A stretch of DNA of 64,000 nt from positions 55,315 through 119,314 of the forward strand of contig JAJYYR010000002.1 in the NCBI GenBank assembly GCA_021800805.1, read 5' to 3'. This document shows, piece after piece, positions 1 to 6,955 of this stretch; position 1 is the first letter of the stretch; every line of letters begins with the position of its first letter. A program made the translations under genes and the position numbers. Source of the DNA: a bacterium (GTDB taxonomy: Bacteria; SZUA-79; Acidulodesulfobacterales; Acidulodesulfobacteraceae). Under the pieces are notes generated by a model that did not search any database, had not been told where the DNA came from, and saw only the letters and a list, made by a program, of their open reading frames with translations.

Positions 1-260
1 CCTCAAGGACGCTAAAAACGACAAGCCCTCAGACGCGCTGCGCGCTTCGAGGGTTCGAATCCAATGAATATTTAGAATGTTCCTGCTTTATCGGAAATTG
101 CGTTTTAACTGGCGGAGAGAGAGGGATGAGCGTCCTCAAGGACGCTAAAAACGACAAGCCCTCAGACGCGCTGCGCGCTTCGAGGGTTCGAATCCAATGA
201 ATATTTAGAATGTTCCTGCTTTATCGGAAATTGCGTTTTAACTGGCGGAGAGAGAGGGAT
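1..260. repeat. Two identical 127-bp direct copies (1-127 and 134-260)
   Basis: Bases 1-127 and 134-260 are identical at every position and are separated by six bases (128-133). The match stops at 128/261. Each copy ends in the last 18 bases of the tRNA-Ser gene (110-127 and 243-260) and carries a GC-rich hairpin-prone segment (about 33-48) and a 15-base stretch (48-62, 181-195) equal to the reverse complement of 257-271 in the tRNA T-arm. Around the junction, 129-136 and 139-146 are inverted (AGCGTCCT / AGGACGCT). The length of exactly 127 equals a common de Bruijn k-mer size, so an assembly-graph end is the simplest reading; a real tRNA-linked duplication is the alternative. No gene is seen in this stretch. 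Confidence 0.9.
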
Positions 261-337
261 TCGAACCCTCGGTACATCTTTTAGGACATACATTCGCTTA
301 GCAGGCGAACGCCTTCGACCTACTCGGCCATCTCTCC
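243..337 (-). tRNA. tRNA-Ser(GCU)
   Basis: Read on the minus strand the segment folds as a class II tRNA. The acceptor stem GGAGAGA (331-337) faces 247-253, the anticodon stem TTCGC/GCGAA encloses loop CTGCTAA with anticodon GCU, there is a long variable arm, and the T-arm has GGTTCGAATCC. CCA is encoded (243-245). Length is 95 nt including CCA. The last 18 bases are duplicated at 110-127 inside the terminal repeat. Confidence 0.95.
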
Positions 338-449
338 GAAGAAATTTAATCAAATTAATAAATAATATAACATTATAGGGATTTTTATTCAAGCGGTAAT
401 TCGACGGCGGCAATAAAGCTCAATATATCAATATAATTTAACGGAAAGT

Positions 450-1943
450 TTATTTGTTGTCTTTCAGTCTGACTATTTTTACGAAATCGGTAGAACCGGG
501 TTCGCCTATAGGAACGCTCCCTGTCAATATCGCATAATCGGGACTTTTACGTCCCGCATTTTTTAGTCCGCCGTTAATTAAATCGATTACGTCTTTTAAA
601 TCGATATCTTTATCCTCTATATTTTCCATAACGATACATGAAACTCCAAAACTTAAAGATAATTTTCGTTTTACGGATTCATTCGGAACTATAGCAATAA
701 TAGGCACATGCGGCTTTAACGACGATATTAAATTAGCCGTATAACCGGACCTGGTTATCGCCGCTATAATAGAACTTTTTAAAAGTTTAGACGCCTCAAC
801 CGACATTTCGGCAATTATATTCGAAATATCCGGCGTTTGCGTTTTAAAAGTATCTAAGTTATGATATCCCGAAAGATATTTTCCGTTATAACCGGATTTA
901 TAAATTTTATTAAATATTGCACTTTTTTCGGTAGCTTTTATAATCTTCGACATATATTTAACGGCGGAGGCGGGATATTTGCCGACGGCGGTTTCTTCCG
1001 ACAGCATTACGGAATCCGTTCCATCAAAAATGGCATTAGAAATATCGGTAACCTCAGCCCTTGTAGGGGATTCGTTTTCAACCATGGAAAGAAGCATCTG
1101 CGTTGCCGTTATAACGGGCTTTTTATAAAAATTTGCAACGGAGATTATCCTTTTTTGCTCGATAGGTATATTCTCGACCGGGGCCTCTACCCCGAGGTCG
1201 CCTCTCGCCACCATCAAAGCGTCTGCAACCATCGCTATTTTCTCGATATTTTTTACGGCTTCTATCTTTTCTATCTTTGCTATAATTAGAAACTTTTTTT
1301 TCGGATAGCCGTCTTTAAGAAAGTTTTTTACGGACGATATATCGTCGGGACTTCTCACGAAGGAAACTGCAAACATATCCACGTTATGCTCTGCGCCGAA
1401 CTTTAAAAATCTTTTATCATTATCGGTGACGGAAGGAATGCTTAAAACCGAACCGGGGAAATTTATACCTTTTTCGGGATCAAGGATACCGTTAGTTAAA
1501 ACTTCCGCCTCAAGTTCATTTTTGTTAAGTTTTTTTATTACTCTTAGCTTTATTTTTCCGTCGTCTATATAGACCAAACTACCCGGCTTTATGTCTTTGC
1601 CGAGATACGGATAATTTATAAAAATTCTTTTTGCGTCGGACACGACATTTCTGTCGGTCAATACTATTTTGGAACCTCTTGCAATCGCTACGGAATTTTT
1701 GGTTAATTTCCCCGTTCTTATCTTTGGTCCGGGCAAGTCTATTAAAATGCCGACGGCGCCGGATATAGACCTTATATTATTTATAACTTCGGCAAAAAGA
1801 TCTTCGTTTCCATGTGAAAAATTCAGCCTTAAAACGTCAGCGCCGTTTTTTATAATGTTTTTAATAACGGATTTATCGGCGCTCGCCGGTCCTAAGGTTG
1901 CGACAATCTTAACTTTTTTTCTGCCGATATTTAAATTAAGCAT
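450..1943 (-). CDS. pyk: Pyruvate kinase
   Basis: Converts phosphoenolpyruvate and ADP to pyruvate and ATP, the last step of glycolysis, in the cytoplasm. The 497 residues match the usual length. Visible landmarks are the N-terminal KIVATLGPAS strand (about 12-21), the substrate-loop KIEKIEA (223-229) with its catalytic Lys, the metal-site RGDLG (247-251), TATQML (279-284) and the C-terminal regulatory domain ending in GEPGSTDFVKIV. The ATG start fits the family; no strong Shine-Dalgarno is seen. It stands alone, divergent from the NicO-like gene. In an organism that may fix CO2 by the reductive TCA cycle it would run against gluconeogenesis, so allosteric control is likely (inference). Confidence 0.96.
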   Translation of the reverse strand: MLNLNIGRKKVKIVATLGPASADKSVIKNIIKNGADVLRLNFSHGNEDLFAEVINNIRSISGAVGILIDLPGPKIRTGKLTKNSVAIARGSKIVLTDRNVVSDAKRIFINYPYLGKDIKPGSLVYIDDGKIKLRVIKKLNKNELEAEVLTNGILDPEKGINFPGSVLSIPSVTDNDKRFLKFGAEHNVDMFAVSFVRSPDDISSVKNFLKDGYPKKKFLIIAKIEKIEAVKNIEKIAMVADALMVARGDLGVEAPVENIPIEQKRIISVANFYKKPVITATQMLLSMVENESPTRAEVTDISNAIFDGTDSVMLSEETAVGKYPASAVKYMSKIIKATEKSAIFNKIYKSGYNGKYLSGYHNLDTFKTQTPDISNIIAEMSVEASKLLKSSIIAAITRSGYTANLISSLKPHVPIIAIVPNESVKRKLSLSFGVSCIVMENIEDKDIDLKDVIDLINGGLKNAGRKSPDYAILTGSVPIGEPGSTDFVKIVRLKDNK

Positions 1944-2064
1944 AGAGTATTTTATTGAAATTATATCAGATTATCAAAAACCCTTCAAATTTTTTAAAAC
2001 ATTTAACGGTTTTTTGCTCCTTGCATCTTTACAAATCGATAATTAAAGGGGTAAAATAATAAAT

Positions 2065-2985
2065 ATGATTAATCTTAATCTTTATAATCCGCAAAATTTT
2101 TCATCGGTATTTTCTATATTAATTACCGCCTTTCTTTTAGGAATAATTCACGGATTTACTCCGGACGAACACACATGGCCGATTACGTTCAGCTATTCCA
2201 TAGGCAGTTACAGCACGAAAGGCGGATTTAAAACCGGTCTCTTATTTTCCATCGCATTTACTTTTCAAAGAGCCGTAGCATCAGAGTTGTCTTATTACGC
2301 TCTCGGAAAAATATTAACAAAACCGGATGTCGTTCCGATAATATATATATTCGTCGGCATAGTGATGTCGTTTGCAGGAGCTTATATAATAGGTCTTGGA
2401 GAAAACTTCGAACTATTCGAAGGAATAGAAAAGATAATCCTCAAATTTTTAAAAATTAAAACTCTTAAACCGCAATCAAAACATACAAGCACAAACGATA
2501 AATCACGCCCCATCCCTATATATATGGTACTTCTTCACGGGTTTATCGCCGGATGGGGAACCGGCGCTTTCGCAATTATCGTTTACACCGTCCTTGCTCC
2601 AAAAATGCCTAACGGATATACCGGATTTTTGCCGGGTCTTTTATTCGGTTTCGGCACTATGGCAACCCAAATAATGATAGGCATGTTTGCGGGGAGGTTT
2701 ATGGAGCGGCTTAATATCCCCAAAAAAGGCATAGAATATGTAGCAAGAAGAACATCGGGACTTACTCTTTTTTGGGGCGGGCTGGCTTTTGTACTGGCGG
2801 CGGTTTTAGAAATTGCCTTTCCAAAACTTATTCAGGCGGGGTTCATTACTCCCGTTAAAGTCCATAATCTTCACAACCTCGGGGTCGGATTCTTTTTGGT
2901 TATTTTTATAATCTTATTTATATTGACGATATCGTTTATTAAATCTTTAAAATACGTAAAAAATAACGGTTCTGAATTTTTATAA
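2065..2985 (+). CDS. Polytopic membrane protein, NicO/UreH-like putative metal transporter
   Basis: A 306-residue inner-membrane protein with about six or seven hydrophobic segments. The first segment carries HGFTPDEH followed by TW (about residues 29-38), which resembles the His/Asp metal motif HAxxPDH of NicO/UreH and RcnA-type nickel-cobalt transporters. A second HG-containing segment (HGFIAGWGTG, about 158-167) looks like a diverged internal repeat. A hydrophilic loop (about 130-150) separates the halves. AAAGGGGT at 2045-2052 is a possible ribosome site, rather far from the ATG. Family membership is inferred from the motif only; metal, direction and physiological role are unknown. The neighbours (pyk, a transglycosylase) give no clue. 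Confidence 0.6.
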   Translation: MINLNLYNPQNFSSVFSILITAFLLGIIHGFTPDEHTWPITFSYSIGSYSTKGGFKTGLLFSIAFTFQRAVASELSYYALGKILTKPDVVPIIYIFVGIVMSFAGAYIIGLGENFELFEGIEKIILKFLKIKTLKPQSKHTSTNDKSRPIPIYMVLLHGFIAGWGTGAFAIIVYTVLAPKMPNGYTGFLPGLLFGFGTMATQIMIGMFAGRFMERLNIPKKGIEYVARRTSGLTLFWGGLAFVLAAVLEIAFPKLIQAGFITPVKVHNLHNLGVGFFLVIFIILFILTISFIKSLKYVKNNGSEFL

Positions 2986-3003
2986 ATAAAGGGTTAAATA
3001 TCT

Positions 3004-3801
3004 CTACTTAAATATCTCATTATTGTAAATTGCAAAATACTTTTTTACTCTTTTGTAATATCCGTAATAGAAATCGGAAAACAACCGATTGGTGCTTTCT
3101 GAGATATCAAGATTCAATCTATTGTCGCCTCCGTTTGCTCCGTTTGATTTCAAGGATCTGTAAGCCAATGTCGGACCGACATTATATGCGAATAAAGCAA
3201 ACTTTAAATTCTTAAATTCGTATAGCAAACTCAATAAATATCTTGCGCCTATTTTTATGTTTAATGATGGATTATAAAGGTAATTTATGGGAAGATATTG
3301 TATATACCGGGTATTATAATTAAACTTTTTGGATTTTATATGATATTTTTTAATTAAATAAAGTCCGGTGACGGGTTTAATCTGCATAAGCCCCACGGCG
3401 CCCATATTAGAATAAGAAAAATTATTGAATGAACTTTCTACTCTTATAACGGCCAAAATCAAAGCCGGATTTATCTTATATTTTTCTCCTAAATTAAAAA
3501 TAAGACCGGAAACCTTCTTTTCCTCTGCTACCGGAAGCCCCGAATTAAACGTTTCTATAATTTTAAAAATTGTTATCTTCTCATAATCGACGCGGATTTT
3601 ATTTTTAAGTAGTTTAACGTCCTGACGTTCTTTCAAGTAGCCGTAATACATAGGGATAACGTAATAATAAGACAAAAAAGCTACGGAAATTAATACCGAC
3701 AGCAATAAAAAATAAGGTAAAAAATATTTAAATTGGATTTTATTTATTAATTTTATGAAGGATATTTTTAATCCAAATAAAATTTTTTTAATTTTTTTCA
3801 A
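3004..3801 (-). CDS. Membrane-anchored lytic transglycosylase (SLT domain)
   Basis: Cleaves the glycan strand of peptidoglycan in the periplasm with formation of 1,6-anhydro-muramic acid. The 265-residue product has one N-terminal membrane segment (about 27-48) and a Slt/MltE-like catalytic domain (about 105-250) with the catalytic Glu in VIRVESSF (E122), GLMQIKP, and the NIKIGARYL and FALFAYNVGP motifs of family 1 transglycosylases. The start is TTG, preceded by GGAG at a spacing of six bases. The promoter TTGACT-N17-TATATT (3886-3914) lies upstream, giving a leader of about 80 nt. It appears monocistronic. Confidence 0.9.
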   Translation of the reverse strand: MKKIKKILFGLKISFIKLINKIQFKYFLPYFLLLSVLISVAFLSYYYVIPMYYGYLKERQDVKLLKNKIRVDYEKITIFKIIETFNSGLPVAEEKKVSGLIFNLGEKYKINPALILAVIRVESSFNNFSYSNMGAVGLMQIKPVTGLYLIKKYHIKSKKFNYNTRYIQYLPINYLYNPSLNIKIGARYLLSLLYEFKNLKFALFAYNVGPTLAYRSLKSNGANGGDNRLNLDISESTNRLFSDFYYGYYKRVKKYFAIYNNEIFK

Positions 3802-4151
3802 AATTTACTCCAAAAACATTAAAATTTTAATAATAAATAGATATTTTCTAAGTAAAAAAACATTATTAATATATATTTTGATTAAAATATATCATAAATT
3901 TTAATATAAGTCAAATTTACCTCCATTTTTTGGTAAAAGATACCTATTTAATTGAAAAAACTATAAAAAAAATAATAAATTTTATGTTATTATAAAAAAA
4001 TATTTTCTTGCCATTTATTTTAAAAAATGATAAATTAAAATTCATCGGCCTATTTTTTTATTGTGGTTTTAGTTAATGCGTTTTATCTAAATTTGTTTAA
4101 CTTAATGTCTAACATTTAAAATTAATTTAAACCTTTAAAAGGAGAACAAAA
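3802..4151. other. AT-rich intergenic region between divergent genes
   Basis: About 350 bases, very AT-rich, between the transglycosylase and dsrE2. It holds the leftward promoter at 3886-3914. On the plus strand TTGCCA-N17-TAAATT (about 4011-4039) and TTGTGG-N17-TATCTA are both possible promoters for dsrE2 and cannot be told apart by eye. AAAAGGAG at 4137-4144 is a strong ribosome site for dsrE2. No open frame with coding character was seen. Confidence 0.6.
3886..3914 (-). promoter_or_regulatory. Sigma70-type promoter for the transglycosylase
   Basis: On the minus strand TTGACT (3909-3914) and TATATT (3886-3891) are separated by exactly 17 bases. It points toward the transglycosylase gene that starts at 3801. 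Confidence 0.6.
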
Positions 4152-4622
4152 ATGGCTGATCAAACCAAAATGGCTATTATTTCTATTCACGGAACGCTCG
4201 ATATGGCTTATCCTCCGCTTATTCTTGCATCCACGGCGGCAACATTAGATATCGAAAGCGCGATATTTTTTACCTTTTACGGCTTGCAAATCCTTAAAAA
4301 AGATGCTGGGGACAGCCTTAAGGTTTCCCCTATCGCAAACCCTGCTATGCCTATGCCTATGCCTAACCTTATCGGCGCTCTTCCCGGTATGACCGCAATG
4401 GCGACTTCTATGATGAAATCCATGATTAAGAAAAACGGCGTAGCGTCAGTTCCCGAACTCATATCTTTATGTCAGGAAACCGGCGTCAGATTAATCGCGT
4501 GCCAAATGACTATGGATCTTTTCGGCTTTAAAAGGGAAGATATGATAGACGGACTCGAATATGCGGGCGCCGCTACTTTTATGGAATATGCCGCAAATTC
4601 TCAGATTCATCTTGCGTTTTAA
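4152..4622 (+). CDS. DsrE2-type (DsrE/DsrF/DrsH family) sulfur-carrier protein
   Basis: A 156-residue protein of the DsrE2 branch of the DsrE fold. This family is found beside TusA and rhodanese genes in sulfur oxidisers and dissimilatory sulfur organisms and is thought to bind or hand on persulfide sulfur. Visible are the N-terminal MAIISIHGTLDMAYPP strand-helix, FFTFYGLQIL (about 39-48), a Met/Pro-rich hydrophobic stretch (about 64-90) and LIACQMTMD with the likely active Cys117; Cys107 is a second candidate. It has a strong AAAAGGAG ribosome site eight bases before the ATG and a clean terminator after it, so it is a single-gene unit. No TusA or rhodanese gene is adjacent. Family call is firm; function is inferred. 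Confidence 0.85.
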   Translation: MADQTKMAIISIHGTLDMAYPPLILASTAATLDIESAIFFTFYGLQILKKDAGDSLKVSPIANPAMPMPMPNLIGALPGMTAMATSMMKSMIKKNGVASVPELISLCQETGVRLIACQMTMDLFGFKREDMIDGLEYAGAATFMEYAANSQIHLAF

Positions 4623-4650
4623 TCCAATATCGCAAAAAAATAAATCATAC

Positions 4651-4680
4651 AAAAACCACGCATTATAATGCGTGGTTTTT
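4651..4680 (+). terminator. Rho-independent terminator after dsrE2
   Basis: A perfect inverted repeat, CCACGCATTATAATGCGTGG, flanked by AAAAA and TTTTT. It lies 28 bases after the dsrE2 stop and nine bases before the next promoter. The symmetry means it could act in both directions. Confidence 0.92.
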
Positions 4681-4688
4681 GATTTTTA

Positions 4689-4717
4689 TTGACATATAGC
4701 GCAGAATTAAATATAAT
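4689..4717 (+). promoter_or_regulatory. Consensus sigma70 promoter for arsR-tolC
   Basis: TTGACA (4689-4694) and TATAAT (4712-4717) with a 17-base spacer, a perfect consensus. Transcription should start near 4724. This rules out a translation start at 4689 and supports the ATG at 4770 for the regulator. Confidence 0.85.
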
Positions 4718-4769
4718 AATATTGATTAATATATATATCTGTATTATTATAAAATTTTTTAACAAAAAT

Positions 4770-5108
4770 ATGAATAATTACGAAGAAGAATATAAAGCCG
4801 AAGCCGAACTTCTTAAAACGTTAGGACACCCTATAAGGCTTAAAATAATCGAAGTGCTGGTAACCAATAAATCCTGCGTAAAAAATATATGGGAATCCCT
4901 GTCTCTGCCTCAGGCTACCGTTTCACAACATCTTATATCGCTTAAAAATAAAGGAATAGTGAGCTGTAAACGAGATGGAGTAATGATGTGCTATGAACTT
5001 AACGATAAAAGAATTGAAAAGATATTTAAAGATTTAAAAGAATACCACAATAATCATCCAAACGCCTCAAAAACAGATAAAGGAATTTTATTAAATTTAC
5101 CGAAGTAA
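4770..5108 (+). CDS. ArsR/SmtB-family transcriptional regulator
   Basis: A 112-residue winged-helix repressor that would bind DNA as a dimer and release it on binding a metal or after thiol modification. LKTLGHPIRLKIIEVL (about 15-30) is the typical ArsR first helix, and LPQATVSQHLISLKNKGIV (46-64) is the recognition helix-turn-helix; CKRDGVMMCYEL forms the wing. Cysteines lie at 36, 66 and 74. There is no CxCxxC metal site in the DNA-recognition helix, so arsenic/lead sensing of the classical type is unlikely. A dithiol redox or persulfide sensor is possible given the DsrE2 gene upstream (speculation). The reading frame extends upstream to 4689, but that overlaps the promoter. It leads directly into tolC (64-base gap). 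Confidence 0.88.
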   Translation: MNNYEEEYKAEAELLKTLGHPIRLKIIEVLVTNKSCVKNIWESLSLPQATVSQHLISLKNKGIVSCKRDGVMMCYELNDKRIEKIFKDLKEYHNNHPNASKTDKGILLNLPK

Positions 5109-5172
5109 AAAAAATAAGAAATAATAAAACATTTAAAAACTTATTAAATTAAATATATAATTATTAATATAT

Positions 5173-6564
5173 ATGAATAAAAACAAACCATTTAAAAATA
5201 CTTCCGTAATAATAGCTTTTGCTTTTTTCTTGTCTTTAGCAATAATAACTGCCGGGCAAGATGCGTTTGCTTTCCAAGGGAACGCTGCGCAGGACATGTC
5301 TATAAATCAGGCTTTTTTATATGCTTTAAAATACAACAAAATGTTAAAGTTGGGGGAAATTAAACTGAATGTCGCGGGCTATCAGGAAAAAGAGGCTATG
5401 AGCGGTTTTTTTCCAAAAATAGATTTTAACGAAATTTATATGAACACCGATAACCCCTTATATGCATTCGGCAGTGTTTTAAATCAAAGAATACTCACAA
5501 ATCAGAACGTTCAATCGTATTTCAGTCCCAATTTCTTGAATAATCCTGGGATGATACATAATTACGAATCCGAATTCTCCGTCCAACAGCCGCTATTTAT
5601 GGGCGGGAAAATATATTTCGGATACAAAAGGGCAGAGCTTAACAGGCAATCCGTCAAAAAGAATTTAAGCGAAACAAAGCAAAAAGTTCTTTACGGAGTT
5701 GCTAAAGCTTATTATTCGGTTATACTGGCAAAACATTACGTTAAACTGATGAAAAGCATGGTAAAAACCGCTAAAGCCTATAAAACGCTTGCCGATAACC
5801 TGTTTAAAGCCGGACAGGTCGTATCTTCAGACGTTCTTAGGGCGGACGTAGAACTTGCGAAGATGAAAGAAAAACTTGCATCGGCAAAAAAGAATTATAT
5901 ACTTGCAAAATATTTTTTAAATATAAATATCGGAATTCCAATAAATTCTAAATATAAATTAACAAGCGATTTAAAAGGCGTTCCTTATGCCAAATCTTTA
6001 AGCGTAGCCTCCCTGCAAAAAATTGCTTTTAAAAGAAGACCCGATTATAAAGCGCTTTTGTTAAATAAAAAAAATATGCGGATTGGAGTTAAAGAAGCCG
6101 AAGGCAAGTTTTTGCCGAAATTAGTCGCCGGTTATGATTATTTCAGCAACGGACCGGCTATTCATCCCGACGATTCTTACAGTTATGCCTTGACCGTAAT
6201 GCTTCACTTTAACATTTTTTCCGGTTTATACGATTACAATAATCTTCAAAAATCTAAAAGCAGCTATAACACTATGATAGAATATCAAGGGCTTTTAAGA
6301 AACAAAATCGAAATGCAGGTTCGGAAAGCTTATTTACAATATAAAACAGATTTAATAAATACAAAGGTAGCCAAGCTTGCCGCATTAAACGCAAAAGAAA
6401 CTTTAAAAATCACGACTAACCGATATAAGGCTGGAATGACGACTTTAATAAATCTCGACAGGACTCTCGACGAGTATAAGGCGGCTAAAGTAGATTACAT
6501 AAAAACCCTGTTTAAATTAAATACGGATAAATACTATATAAAATTAGTTACGGGAACACTGTAA
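5173..6564 (+). CDS. TolC-family outer membrane efflux protein
   Basis: A 463-residue outer-membrane channel of the TolC/OEP type, which joins inner-membrane pumps through a periplasmic adaptor to export solutes. It has an N-terminal signal peptide (about 1-36, hydrophobic core at 12-26, AFA cleavage region) and the two repeated helical halves typical of the family: long Ala/Lys/Leu-rich helices at about 155-245 and 350-450, with YNNLQKSKSSYNTM and the final LNLDRTLDEYKAAKVDYI-like helix. It follows arsR in the same direction and is probably repressed by it. No adaptor or pump gene is adjacent here; another tolC with its adaptor is found at 11241-13838. Confidence 0.9.
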   Translation: MNKNKPFKNTSVIIAFAFFLSLAIITAGQDAFAFQGNAAQDMSINQAFLYALKYNKMLKLGEIKLNVAGYQEKEAMSGFFPKIDFNEIYMNTDNPLYAFGSVLNQRILTNQNVQSYFSPNFLNNPGMIHNYESEFSVQQPLFMGGKIYFGYKRAELNRQSVKKNLSETKQKVLYGVAKAYYSVILAKHYVKLMKSMVKTAKAYKTLADNLFKAGQVVSSDVLRADVELAKMKEKLASAKKNYILAKYFLNINIGIPINSKYKLTSDLKGVPYAKSLSVASLQKIAFKRRPDYKALLLNKKNMRIGVKEAEGKFLPKLVAGYDYFSNGPAIHPDDSYSYALTVMLHFNIFSGLYDYNNLQKSKSSYNTMIEYQGLLRNKIEMQVRKAYLQYKTDLINTKVAKLAALNAKETLKITTNRYKAGMTTLINLDRTLDEYKAAKVDYIKTLFKLNTDKYYIKLVTGTL

Positions 6565-6605
6565 TAAAATATGAATCCCAAAATGATGATTTTTGTGTCT
6601 TTGTA

Positions 6606-6614
6606 TGATATAAT
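6606..6614 (+). promoter_or_regulatory. Extended -10 promoter for fmdB
   Basis: TGATATAAT is an extended -10 element (TGnTATAAT) 36 bases before the fmdB start. No good -35 is seen, as often with extended -10 promoters. Confidence 0.55.
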
Positions 6615-6649
6615 ATATATAAAAAAATATATGGAGGAAAATAACAAAT

Positions 6650-6877
6650 ATGCCGATTTACGAATATGAATGCAAAAAATGTGGAAAAATATTTGAAGTC
6701 TATCAAAGACTCAGCGAAAAAGGCGAGGATATTAAGTGTCCTGTTTGCGGAGCGGAAAAACCGGTAAAGAGGGTCAGCTCTTTCAGTAGCTGCGGCGGAG
6801 GAAGTTATGCTTCGGGCTACGGCTCTTCGGTAGGTTCCGGTTCATGCGGCGGCGGTCATAGTAGCGGCTTTGGCTGA
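6650..6877 (+). CDS. FmdB-family zinc ribbon protein
   Basis: A 75-residue protein starting MPIYEYEC, the signature of the FmdB/CxxC-CxxC zinc ribbon family. Cysteines 8, 11, 30 and 33 form the four-Cys metal site. The C-terminal third is a low-complexity Gly/Ser/Cys tail with three extra cysteines, common in the family. The role is not well defined; members sit near amidase or formamidase regulators and in many anaerobes. GGAGG lies about ten bases before the ATG. It ends in its own terminator and is a single-gene unit. Confidence 0.92.
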   Translation: MPIYEYECKKCGKIFEVYQRLSEKGEDIKCPVCGAEKPVKRVSSFSSCGGGSYASGYGSSVGSGSCGGGHSSGFG

Positions 6878-6916
6878 GCATAATTAACGGACGGTCGTCC
6901 GGCTTAAAAGTAATTC

Positions 6917-6955
6917 AATTCCTGCGTTTACGTTTAAGAAACGCAGGAATTTTTT
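6917..6955 (+). terminator. Rho-independent terminator after fmdB, overlapping the proS end
   Basis: The inverted repeat AATTCCTGCGTTT (6917-6929) / AAACGCAGGAATT (6939-6951) forms a 13-bp stem with a 9-base loop, followed by a T run to 6955. The right arm lies inside the last codons of the convergent proS gene, so the terminator and coding end share sequence. The minus-strand side lacks a T run. Confidence 0.9.

Noticed and set aside
1..337. Integrative element attachment site at tRNA-Ser
   Set aside because: No integrase or mobile genes are in the window, and the exact 127-base length is better explained by assembly.
162..413. 83-codon frame on the minus strand over the tRNA-Ser gene
   Set aside because: It reads straight through the tRNA and the terminal repeat and shows no protein-like composition.
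861..1289. 142-codon plus-strand frame inside pyk
   Set aside because: It is antisense to a clear pyruvate kinase with conserved motifs throughout; a shadow frame.
4689..4769. N-terminal extension of the ArsR gene
   Set aside because: It overlaps the perfect TTGACA-N17-TATAAT promoter and adds a non-family, Ile-rich stretch.
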